Assembly (NCBI RefSeq): GCF_014171475.1
Contig: NZ_CP048817.1
Span: 3,410,001 to 3,474,000 of the forward strand
Direction of reading: 5' to 3'
Length of the DNA: 64,000 nt
DNA from: Sphingomonas sp. So64.6b
GTDB taxonomy: Bacteria; Pseudomonadota; Alphaproteobacteria; Sphingomonadales; Sphingomonadaceae
Below are positions 42,986-50,243 of this stretch, one piece after another; positions within the stretch are counted from its first letter, which is position 1, and the number at the start of each line of letters is the position of its first letter. Below the pieces are notes generated by a model. The model was given only the letters and a program-made list of their open reading frames with translations. It had not been told where the DNA came from and did no database searches. Position numbers and translations under genes: made by a program.

Positions 42986-44677
42986 CTATTTCGCGCCATA
43001 TCCCCGGTAGAGCAGACCGAAGAAATCGCCCTTGTTCCAGCGCGGGCGGTCATTGCCATCGGCGATCTCGCGCGCGATCGCATAGTTCGCGTCGACGAAA
43101 CGGATACCCTGCGCCCAGTCGATCGGCAGCGACACTTCGTCCGATGGCTGATGGTAATTCTCCGCGAAGAACTTCGCCCAGGCCGCCTTGCCGGCACCCG
43201 CCTGACCCGGCCACAGGAACACCGACGGGATGCCTTGCTGCACGAAGCGGTAATGATCCGATCGCACGAAGATCGCCTGAGCCGGGTCGGGATCGGGCGA
43301 CATGGTCACGCCGACTCCGGCCACCGCCTTGCTGACGATCGGACCAAGCGTCGAGCGATCGGCGCCGAACACGACCATATCCTCGAAGCGATAAGTCAGC
43401 AGCGGCATGTCGAGATTGACGTCGGCGACGATGCTCTCCTTCGGCACGGTCGGGTGCTTGGCGAAATAATCGGATCCGACCAGTCCCTTTTCCTCGGCGG
43501 TGACGGCAAGGAACATGACGGTGCGACGCGGTGGCTTGCCGCTCACCTTGAAGCGTTTCGCTTCCTCGATCAGCGACGCGATGCCGACCGCATTGTCCTC
43601 CGCGCCATTGTTGATCGTGTCGCCGGTCGCGTCGGGCTTGCCCACGCCGATATGATCGAGATGAGCGGAGAGAATGACGATCTCCTTGCCGATCTTCGGG
43701 TCGCTGCCCGGGATCACACCGGCGACATTGGCGCTGGTTGCGGGTTCGAAACTGGTCTTCAACGCGACGGTCAGCGTGCCGGGCAGTTCCAGTGCCTTGA
43801 ACCTGGTCTCGCTATTGGCCGATTGTTTGAGGATATCCTCCCATTTGGCCTTGGCGCCAACGAACAATTTGGCGGCGCCGATGCTGCTGAGCGTGCCCAG
43901 GCCGGGTGCGCCGGCGGTGCCGCCGGTTCCGTCGGGATTGGCCCAGGTCGTGCGCTCATCGTCCCAGTCGCGCACCTGAGTGGCGAAAGTCCGCCCGCGG
44001 ATCGCGCCGGGCCGGTCGAGCGCAATCGTGCCGACCGCGCCATGCTCGGCCGCGATCACCGCCTTGGTGGCGGGACTTGAGAAATGCGCGCGTTCCTCGC
44101 TTTGCAGGCTGTTCGGCGCGCCGGCGAAATAGGCGACGATCTTGCCGCGCACATCGACCCCGGCATAATCGTCGCGCTTCACATGCGGCGCGACGATGCC
44201 GTAACCGACGAACACCACGGCCGCGTCGATCGCGGTCTCGCGTTTGCCGGGATTGGCACCGGGCGCATAATCCTCCCCGAACACCAGCGCCAAGGGCGGC
44301 TGGCCGGGACGGGTCAGCACGAAATTGCCCTTGTCGGCCGCCTTGTAGGTGGTCAGCGGCACCTTCTGGATATAACCGCCCTGCTCGCCCGCAGGACGCA
44401 AGCCGGCGGCGTAGAATTGCGCCGCGACATATTGCGCCGCGATGTCGAATTCCGGGCTCCCCGCCTCGCGCCCGCGCATCGCATCGGAGGCGAGGAACAT
44501 GACATGCGCCTTCATCGCCGCCTGATCGTCAGGCAGGACTGCATTGACGATCGCGTTGATCGCTGCCGGGGCCGGTTTGGTGACGGGAGCGGGCGTCGGA
44601 GTGGCGGGGGGTGTGGTCTGCGCGATTGCTGCGCTCGCCAGGCCGGCAAAAGCTGCCGCGCCGATAACTCGAAACAT
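42986..44677 (-). CDS. M28-family secreted zinc aminopeptidase with PA domain
   Basis: 563 residues with a signal peptide (MFRVIGAAAFAGLASAAIAQ) and a Pro/Thr-rich linker. The middle part (residues about 130-310) is a protease-associated domain; the catalytic M28 domain has its zinc ligands in SAHLDHIG, NGAEDNAVG, AEEKGLVGS, VNLDMP and ENYHQPSDE. It likely trims peptides in the periplasm. It diverges from pepN and leads an operon with the M48 protease and an epimerase-like gene. Confidence 0.92.
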   Translation of the reverse strand: MFRVIGAAAFAGLASAAIAQTTPPATPTPAPVTKPAPAAINAIVNAVLPDDQAAMKAHVMFLASDAMRGREAGSPEFDIAAQYVAAQFYAAGLRPAGEQGGYIQKVPLTTYKAADKGNFVLTRPGQPPLALVFGEDYAPGANPGKRETAIDAAVVFVGYGIVAPHVKRDDYAGVDVRGKIVAYFAGAPNSLQSEERAHFSSPATKAVIAAEHGAVGTIALDRPGAIRGRTFATQVRDWDDERTTWANPDGTGGTAGAPGLGTLSSIGAAKLFVGAKAKWEDILKQSANSETRFKALELPGTLTVALKTSFEPATSANVAGVIPGSDPKIGKEIVILSAHLDHIGVGKPDATGDTINNGAEDNAVGIASLIEEAKRFKVSGKPPRRTVMFLAVTAEEKGLVGSDYFAKHPTVPKESIVADVNLDMPLLTYRFEDMVVFGADRSTLGPIVSKAVAGVGVTMSPDPDPAQAIFVRSDHYRFVQQGIPSVFLWPGQAGAGKAAWAKFFAENYHQPSDEVSLPIDWAQGIRFVDANYAIAREIADGNDRPRWNKGDFFGLLYRGYGAK

Positions 44678-44818
44678 CCCGGACCCTTTTCGAATAGATG
44701 TGTGTCAGCGGGGTAGCACGGCTGCGCCGCCGCGCAAGCGTCGCAATTTGCGTCCGATTCCGCAGCTGTGCGAGATTTCGGTGGCTTAGCCCTTGTCCGC
44801 TCCTGTAGATTGGTCGCG

Positions 44819-47416
44819 ATGTTAGATGTTCAGACCGCCACCGCCCATCCCGCTATCACCCGTCGTGAGGATTATCGCCCGCCCGACTGGCAGGTCCCGG
44901 AGATCGCGCTCGACCTCGATCTGGATCCCAGCGCAACCCGGGTGCATGCGACGCTCAAACTGGTGCGGACCAGCGCGCATGACCGGCCTTTGGTGCTCGA
45001 CGGCGCGGGCCAGACGCCCTTGTCGGTCAAGGTCGACGGCGTTGCGATCAACAATTGGCGGATCGAGGACGATGCGCTGATCATCGAGCTGTCGGGCTCC
45101 GAACATGTCGTAGAAACCGAAGTCGAGATCGCGCCTGACCGCAACACGCAGTTGATGGGGCTCTACGCCTCGGGCGGCAATCTGTGCACACAGTGCGAAG
45201 CGGAAGGGTTCCGCCGCATCACATTCTTCCCTGACCGCCCCGATGTGCTGACGCGCTACAAGGTGCGTATGGCGGCCGACAAGGCGCGCTTCCCGGTGCT
45301 GCTCGCCAATGGCGATCCGGTCGGCGCGGGCGATCTCGGTGACGGACGGCATTGGGCCGAATGGCACGATCCGTACCCGAAACCCTGTTATCTGTTCGCG
45401 ATGGTCGCGGGCGATCTGGTCGCCAATCGCGCGACCTTTGTCACCCGTTCGGGACGCGAAGTCGCACTCGGCATCTGGGTACGCCCCGCCGACCTGCCCA
45501 AGACCGCGCACGCCATCGAAGCACTCAAGACCTCGATGAAATGGGACGAGGATGTCTATGGCCGCGAGTATGACCTGGACGTGTTCAACATCGTCGCGGT
45601 CGATGATTTCAACTTCGGCGCGATGGAGAACAAAGGCCTCAACATCTTCAATTCGCGCTACATCCTGGCCGATGCGGAGACCGCGACCGATTATGATTTC
45701 GACGCGATCGCCGCGGTCGTCGCGCATGAATATTTCCACAATTGGTCGGGCAACCGCGTCACCTGCCGCGACTGGTTTCAGCTGTCGCTGAAGGAAGGCT
45801 TCACGGTCTTTCGCGACCAGAGCTTTTCGGCCGATCAGGGTTCGGCGGCGGTCAAGCGGATCGAGGATGTGCGTGGGCTTCGCGCGGCGCAATTCCCGGA
45901 GGATTCGGGGCCGCTGGCGCATCCGATCCGTCCCGACGCCTATCTCGAAATCTCGAATTTCTACACCGCTACGATCTACAACAAGGGCGCCGAGGTCATC
46001 CGCATGATGGCGACGATGCTTGGCCCGAAGAAATTCCGCGCCGCGACCGACCTGTATTTCGATCGCTTCGACGGAACCGCGGCGACTTGCGAAGATTTCG
46101 TCGCCTGCATGGAGGAAGCTGGCGGGATCGATCTTGCCCAGTTCCGCTTATGGTATTCGCAAGCGGGCACGCCACGTGTCTCCGCGTCATTGAGCCACGA
46201 ACCCGGCAGCGGCCGAGCGGTCCTCAAGCTCGCGCAGCGTATGCCGCCAACGCCCGGCCAGTCCGACAAGGCGCCGATGGTCCTGCCGCTCAAGCTCAAG
46301 CTGTTCGGTGCCGAGACCGCGCGGCCGATCGGACCGGAACAGCTGATCCTGTTGTCCGACGCGGAGGAACAGATCAGTTTCGAGACCGTCACGGAGCGTC
46401 CCATATTGTCGATCAATCGAGCCTTTTCCGCGCCGGTGATCGTCGAGACCGATCGCTCGGCGGCCGATCTCGCTTTCCTCTCGGCGCATGATGACGACCC
46501 GTTCGCGCGTTACGAAGCGATGCAGCAGCTGATGCTCGACACGTTGGTCGAGGGGACGGCGCATGGTCGCGCGGATCACGCCGCGGTGATCGCCGCGGTC
46601 GCCAACACGTTGCAGGATGCGCAGCTCGATTCGGCCTTCATCGCCGAAGCGGTGTTGTTGCCCTCGGACAGTTTTATCGGCGACCAGATGGCGCAGGTCG
46701 ATCCCGAAGCGATCTTCCGCGCGCGTGAGGCATTGCGCCGCGATCTCGCGCGCGCACTCGAGCCGCAATGGCGTGCCGCTTATGAAGGCGCGCGCGCGGC
46801 GAAGTTCGAATATTCGCCCGGCGCGAAAGGGCAAAGGCGGCTCAAGACCGTCGCGCTCGGTTATATCGCGGCGAGCGGCGCCGGTGACGCGGCAGCACTT
46901 GCTTTCCGCCAGTTCGAAACGGCGGACAATATGACCGACCGGCAAGGCGCGCTGACCAGCCTGGTCAGCGGCAACGCGCCGGAGCGGGTCGCGGCGCTCG
47001 ATATCTTCTACAACCGCTACAGCGACAATGCGCTGGTGCTCGACAAATGGTTCTCGACCCAGGCGCTCTCCGCGCGCGACGACACGCCGGCGATGGTCGC
47101 CGACCTGGCGCGCCATCGCGATTTCACGCTGGCCAACCCCAACCGGGCGCGCGCTTTGGTCGGAGCGTTCAGCGTCAACCAGCGCGCGTTCAACCAGGCC
47201 TCGGGGGAAGGGTATCGCTTCGTCGCCGATCAATTGATCGCGCTCGACAAGCTCAACCCGCAGACCGCGGCGAAACTGATCCCGCCGCTCGGCCGCTGGC
47301 GCCGGTTCGACGAAGACCGCGCGGCGATGATGCGTGCCGAACTGGAGCGGATCGTCGCGACACCGGGCCTGTCGAAGGACATGTTCGAACAGGCATCGCG
47401 AAGTCTGGCGGGGTAA
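44819..47416 (+). CDS. pepN: Aminopeptidase N (M1 family)
   Basis: 865 residues, the E. coli PepN type in length and architecture. GAMENKGLNIF (substrate N-terminus recognition) is near residue 265, the zinc motif HEYFHNWSGNRVT near residue 305, then LKEG with the third ligand. It removes N-terminal residues from peptides in the cytoplasm. The ATG at 44819 (MLDVQTATAHP) has no ribosome-binding site, so a leaderless transcript or weak initiation is possible; an upstream in-frame ATG at 44768 has no better site. Confidence 0.95.
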   Translation: MLDVQTATAHPAITRREDYRPPDWQVPEIALDLDLDPSATRVHATLKLVRTSAHDRPLVLDGAGQTPLSVKVDGVAINNWRIEDDALIIELSGSEHVVETEVEIAPDRNTQLMGLYASGGNLCTQCEAEGFRRITFFPDRPDVLTRYKVRMAADKARFPVLLANGDPVGAGDLGDGRHWAEWHDPYPKPCYLFAMVAGDLVANRATFVTRSGREVALGIWVRPADLPKTAHAIEALKTSMKWDEDVYGREYDLDVFNIVAVDDFNFGAMENKGLNIFNSRYILADAETATDYDFDAIAAVVAHEYFHNWSGNRVTCRDWFQLSLKEGFTVFRDQSFSADQGSAAVKRIEDVRGLRAAQFPEDSGPLAHPIRPDAYLEISNFYTATIYNKGAEVIRMMATMLGPKKFRAATDLYFDRFDGTAATCEDFVACMEEAGGIDLAQFRLWYSQAGTPRVSASLSHEPGSGRAVLKLAQRMPPTPGQSDKAPMVLPLKLKLFGAETARPIGPEQLILLSDAEEQISFETVTERPILSINRAFSAPVIVETDRSAADLAFLSAHDDDPFARYEAMQQLMLDTLVEGTAHGRADHAAVIAAVANTLQDAQLDSAFIAEAVLLPSDSFIGDQMAQVDPEAIFRAREALRRDLARALEPQWRAAYEGARAAKFEYSPGAKGQRRLKTVALGYIAASGAGDAAALAFRQFETADNMTDRQGALTSLVSGNAPERVAALDIFYNRYSDNALVLDKWFSTQALSARDDTPAMVADLARHRDFTLANPNRARALVGAFSVNQRAFNQASGEGYRFVADQLIALDKLNPQTAAKLIPPLGRWRRFDEDRAAMMRAELERIVATPGLSKDMFEQASRSLAG

Positions 47417-47444
47417 TTGGTTTGCCGGCAGGCGCTGTTTTGCG

Positions 47445-48173
47445 TCAGACCCGATCGTGCAGGTCGATCGCATTGGCGATCGCCGCGCCGCTCGCGGTGT
47501 TGTCGTAGATCGTCCAGCTTTCCACGCCGGCGTCCCGCGCTGTCCCAGCATGGCTTTGGATCGCCGCGTCATCATAGCTTGACCAATAGACCCGCGGCGA
47601 ACCGTGCAGCCGAGTATAGCGCAGGCCGGGCCAGCCGCCGGGCAGCGCGGCATGCGGCACCCTGGCCGGGTCGGCGGCGACGCGCGCTATCTTGTGGCGA
47701 ACGAGAGAAACGTCGGCACTGGCCTCGAACCAACTCGCATGACGCGGTTCGCAAACCGCCCGACCACCAACAATCTTGTGAAGCTGCTTGAAGAAGACAT
47801 CGGTCACTGCCGCATCGAAGATCAGGCTTGGCGGGAGCTGAATAAGAACGGGTCCACGCTTTTCGCCAAGACCGGCAATCTCATCGGCAAATGCCGCCAG
47901 CAAATCCTCGGGCCCCGTCAGGCGTCGTTCGTGCGTGATCGCCCTGGGCAGCTTGACCGCGAAACGGAAATCGGCCGGCACACTCGCCGCCCAACGCTCA
48001 TAGGTGGCGCGGCGATGAGGGCGATAGAAGCTGGAGTTGATTTCCACCGCGTTCAGCTGCGCGGCGTAGCGCTCGAGATGACTGCCGCTGCCGGGGAATC
48101 GCGCCGCCACGGCTTTCGGGATCGACCAGCCGGCCGTCCCGATGCGGATCGTGTCAGAAGAGCCGCCCGCCAT
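47445..48173 (-). CDS. DUF72 family protein
   Basis: 242 residues. The DUF72 (YecE-like) TIM-barrel fold is shown by IRIGTAGWSIPK at the start, YAAQLNAVEINSSFYRPHR, FAVKLPRAITHERRL, GPVLIQLPPSL, CEPRHASWF and YTRLHGSPRVYWSSY. The biochemical function of the family is unknown. The start at 48173 overlaps the csaA stop by 20 bases; a longer version would overlap much more. It is the last gene of a GST-csaA-DUF72 operon. Confidence 0.88.
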   Translation of the reverse strand: MAGGSSDTIRIGTAGWSIPKAVAARFPGSGSHLERYAAQLNAVEINSSFYRPHRRATYERWAASVPADFRFAVKLPRAITHERRLTGPEDLLAAFADEIAGLGEKRGPVLIQLPPSLIFDAAVTDVFFKQLHKIVGGRAVCEPRHASWFEASADVSLVRHKIARVAADPARVPHAALPGGWPGLRYTRLHGSPRVYWSSYDDAAIQSHAGTARDAGVESWTIYDNTASGAAIANAIDLHDRV

Positions 48174-48525
48174 TCGGTACTGACACGGTCGGGCCGACCA
48201 GTACGACCTTGCCGTCGGCATCGGGAAAACCGAGCGTCAGCACTTCCGACATCATCGGGCCGATCTGGCGTGGCGGGAAATTGACCACCGCCGCGACTTG
48301 CCGGCCGGGAAGGTCGTCGAGCGTATAATGTTCGGTGATCTGCGCTGACGATCGCTTGATCCCGATCGCCGGGCCGAAATCGATCGTCAGCCGATATGCC
48401 GGCTTGCGCGCTTCGGGAAAGGGCAGCGCCTCGACGATCGTGCCGATACGGATATCGACGGCAAGGAAGTCGTCGAAGCCGATCGTCGGCGCTGCGGCGG
48501 CAGCGGGATCGTGGGTCGCGTGCAT
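48154..48525 (-). CDS. csaA: CsaA-type tRNA-binding protein
   Basis: 123 residues. It is a stand-alone tRNA-binding OB fold of the CsaA/Trbp111 class: FLAVDIRIGTIVEALPFPEARKP, FGPAIGIKRSSAQITEHY, QVAAVVNFPPRQIG, EVLTLGFPDADGKVVLVGP, ending VPNGGRLF. CsaA has been linked to protein export and chaperone-like action. The ATG shares one base with the upstream GST stop (TGATG). Confidence 0.93.
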   Translation of the reverse strand: MHATHDPAAAAAPTIGFDDFLAVDIRIGTIVEALPFPEARKPAYRLTIDFGPAIGIKRSSAQITEHYTLDDLPGRQVAAVVNFPPRQIGPMMSEVLTLGFPDADGKVVLVGPTVSVPNGGRLF

Positions 48526-49202
48526 CAGAGATCGAAATCCACATCGTCATAATGTTTCGGCGGCGTGATCCCCTCCATCCGTTCCGACAGCAACGGGCGG
48601 AAACTCGGGCGGCTCTTCAGTCCGCGATACCATTTCGCGGTCTGCTCGTGATTCTTCCAGTCGATCCCGCCGAGATAATCGGTCACCGATATCTGTGCCG
48701 CCGCCGCCAGATCGGCGAGGCTCATGGTCGATCCCGCCATCCAATTGTGATGATCGAGCTGGTAATCGGTATAATCGAGATGGCGCACCGCCGCCTTCAT
48801 CGCCTCGCGCAGTACCTTCGAATCAGGTGACTCCTTGGTCACCAGCCGCTTGACCATGCGCTCGTGGAGCAAGGGTGCGGTGATGTCGGCGAAGAACTGC
48901 GTGTCGAACCATGCGACCAGCCGGCGGATTTCGGCGCGATTGACCGCGGTACCGTTGATCATCGCCGACTTCTCGACCGTCTCCTCGAGATATTCGCAGA
49001 TCGCCATCGAATCCATCAGCAGGATCTTGCGCGACGGGTCGGTCATTACCGGCACTTGGCCGGCCGGGTTCATATCGAGGAATTCGTCGCGGCGCTCCCA
49101 TGGCGATTCGCGCACAAGGTCGTAACCGACGCCCTTTTCGCCGAGCAGAAGCCGGACCTTGCGGGAAAAGGGACACAGGGGGAATTGATAAAGCTGCCAC
49201 AT
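48525..49202 (-). CDS. Glutathione S-transferase family protein
   Basis: 225 residues. The thioredoxin-like N domain begins LYQFPLCPFSRKVRLLLGEKG, with PWERRDEFLDMNPAGQVPVMTD (cis-Pro) and the glutathione-binding DSMAICEYLEE; the helical C domain contains the GSTMSLADLAAAAQI capping motif. The CPFSRK motif gives a Cys as the likely catalytic residue. A detoxification role is probable; the substrate is unknown. First gene of a three-gene operon with csaA and DUF72. Confidence 0.9.
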   Translation of the reverse strand: MWQLYQFPLCPFSRKVRLLLGEKGVGYDLVRESPWERRDEFLDMNPAGQVPVMTDPSRKILLMDSMAICEYLEETVEKSAMINGTAVNRAEIRRLVAWFDTQFFADITAPLLHERMVKRLVTKESPDSKVLREAMKAAVRHLDYTDYQLDHHNWMAGSTMSLADLAAAAQISVTDYLGGIDWKNHEQTAKWYRGLKSRPSFRPLLSERMEGITPPKHYDDVDFDL

Positions 49203-49280
49203 GATCTCGTGTTAGATCGGCCGGGCGGCGGGGGGAAGGCATGATGGACGCTGATTTGCGAACCCTTCACCCCAACCGTC

Positions 49281-49301
49281 ATGCCGGACTTGTTCCGGCA
49301 T
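49281..49301. repeat. Small palindromic repeat unit
   Basis: ATGCCGGA-CTTGT-TCCGGCAT, a perfect 8-bp inverted repeat just before the GIY-YIG gene. A related sequence (CCGGACTCGTTTCGGCATCCA, 19 of 21 bases the same as 49284-49304) occurs at 49825-49845. Dispersed short palindromes like this are common around sphingomonad genes. Confidence 0.7.
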
Positions 49302-49325
49302 CCACTGCGCGGCAAACTCGGCTGC

Positions 49326-49634
49326 ATGAGGGAGCGCGAACCCTGCGTCTATATTCTGGCGAGCGCCTTTAACGGGCGGCTTTACACCGGCGCGACGTCG
49401 AACCTGGTCGGGCGTGTGATGCAGCATCGCGATGGCACATTCGACGGCTTTACCAAGAAATACGGCATCAGGCGGCTTGTCTGGTACGAAGTCGGTGAGA
49501 CGATGGACTCGGTTATCGCGACCGAGAAACGGATCAAGAAGTGGCGCCGCGAATGGCGGATGAACCTGATCGAGCGGGACAATCCGCATTGGGACGATCT
49601 GGCCGTGGCGCTCGGATTGGGGCCATTGCGCTAG
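49326..49634 (+). CDS. GIY-YIG nuclease superfamily protein (YhbQ-like)
   Basis: 102 residues. The GIY-YIG core appears as CVYILASAFNGRLYTGAT with the conserved Arg in NLVGRVMQH, then YGIRRLVWYE and EKRIKKWRREWRMNLIERDNPHWDDL, typical of the small single-domain group. In-frame codons upstream to 49281 are part of a palindromic repeat and read like a repeat-derived extension, so the start at 49326 (MREREPC) is chosen. Function of these small proteins is largely unknown; DNA-structure-specific nuclease activity is possible. It is flanked on both sides by palindromic repeats. Confidence 0.85.
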   Translation: MREREPCVYILASAFNGRLYTGATSNLVGRVMQHRDGTFDGFTKKYGIRRLVWYEVGETMDSVIATEKRIKKWRREWRMNLIERDNPHWDDLAVALGLGPLR

Positions 49635-49644
49635 ACAACCACTT

Positions 49645-49740
49645 CGTCACCCCGGCCTTGCGCCGGGTGCCACGGTTCCGCAATATCAACGCTTGCGGAT
49701 AACGCGGCGCGGTGGACCCCGGCACAAGGCCGGGGTGACG
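49645..49740. repeat. Large inverted repeat (REP/MITE-like)
   Basis: Two 29-base arms (49645-49673 and 49712-49740) are complementary at 26 of 29 positions, starting CGTCACCCCGGCCTTG and ending CAAGGCCGGGGTGACG, around a 38-base centre. Its GGCCGGGG-type core resembles the palindrome inside tsaC. No reading frame inside. Confidence 0.8.
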
Positions 49741-49760
49741 GTTGAGTGTTGTGGCCGCAC

Positions 49761-49801
49761 CTACTCCACCGCGACCATCTCCACGTTGGCGTCGAGCGGA
49801 T
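49761..49801 (-). pseudogene. Duplicated 3' end of gltB
   Basis: 41 bases match the true end of gltB (50244-50284) at 38 positions, including the TAG stop. Read leftward it would encode DPLDANVEMVAVE-stop against HPLDDSVEMVAAE-stop in the real gene. The copy lies 483 bases downstream of the real end, so gltB's terminus was duplicated when something inserted there, or by a local duplication. Confidence 0.7.
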
Positions 49802-49997
49802 CGCATCCTGAGGGTTACCTCAGGCCGGACTCGTTTCGGCATCCAGCGTGGGCGGATGGTCGGCAGGGTCAGCTCGATTCAGATTGCTTTCAGGCGTCCT
49901 CATAGCTGCTTCCGGGTGTGCCGCGTCACGGGCGTCGGCCCGGCCGACCGACCATTTGAATCAAGCTGGAGCAGGTGATGATTTCCGCCCCCGTCAT

Positions 49998-50129
49998 TTC
50001 CCGATATTCCCGTAGGGCGTCTGCGAAATTCCCGTTGCGCTGCTTCGGTTTTCCCGCAGTTTTTCCCGTGGATTCCCGCAGAACGCCCGAAAAAGCATTT
50101 TCCCGCAAAACTTCCCGCAGCTGCGGGAA
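49998..50129. repeat. TTCCCG repeat cluster ending in an 18-bp perfect palindrome
   Basis: Eight direct TTCCCG hexamers (starting at 49998, 50007, 50029, 50051, 50063, 50073, 50100 and 50112) and one inverted copy at 50124. The last direct and the inverted copy form the perfect palindrome TTCCCGCAGCTGCGGGAA at 50112-50129. Spacing is irregular (9 to 27 bases). Confidence 0.8.
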
Positions 50130-50207
50130 ATTGGCACCGGATACGCTTCGGTTTCGGACGGCACCACCCGCCGATTCAATCTTGCCCGTCCAACCGCCAG
50201 CACCGCC

Positions 50208-50236
50208 CCAACCCGGCCAAGCGCGGGGCGGGTTGG
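50208..50236 (-). terminator. Hairpin just after the gltB stop
   Basis: CCAACCCG and CGGGTTGG form a perfect 8-bp stem 8 bases past the gltB stop codon; neighbouring CGCCCC/GGGGCG can form an alternative pairing. No T-run is visible. Confidence 0.5.
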
Positions 50237-50243
50237 ACTTGGG

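Larger units (their letters stand above)
49635..50243. other. Repeat-rich islet between the GIY-YIG gene and gltB
   Basis: About 610 bases with no gene. From left to right: a large imperfect inverted repeat (49645-49740), a second copy of the gltB 3' end (49761-49801), a degenerate small palindromic unit (49825-49845), a cluster of TTCCCG hexamers (49998-50129) and a hairpin just after the gltB stop. Both-strand short reading frames in the TTCCCG cluster are low-complexity and are not called. Confidence 0.7.

Noticed and set aside
49281..49325. N-terminal extension of the GIY-YIG protein (MPDLFRHPLRGKLGC)
   Set aside because: These codons are part of a dispersed palindromic repeat; the conserved domain starts after the ATG at 49326.
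49998..50129. CRISPR array
   Set aside because: The repeats are only six bases long and irregularly spaced, there are no uniform spacers and no cas genes in the window.
49926..50203. Short frames with repeated CGK/NRE-like residues on the minus strand in the TTCCCG cluster
   Set aside because: They are translations of the hexamer repeat in different frames, with no start signal and no family match.
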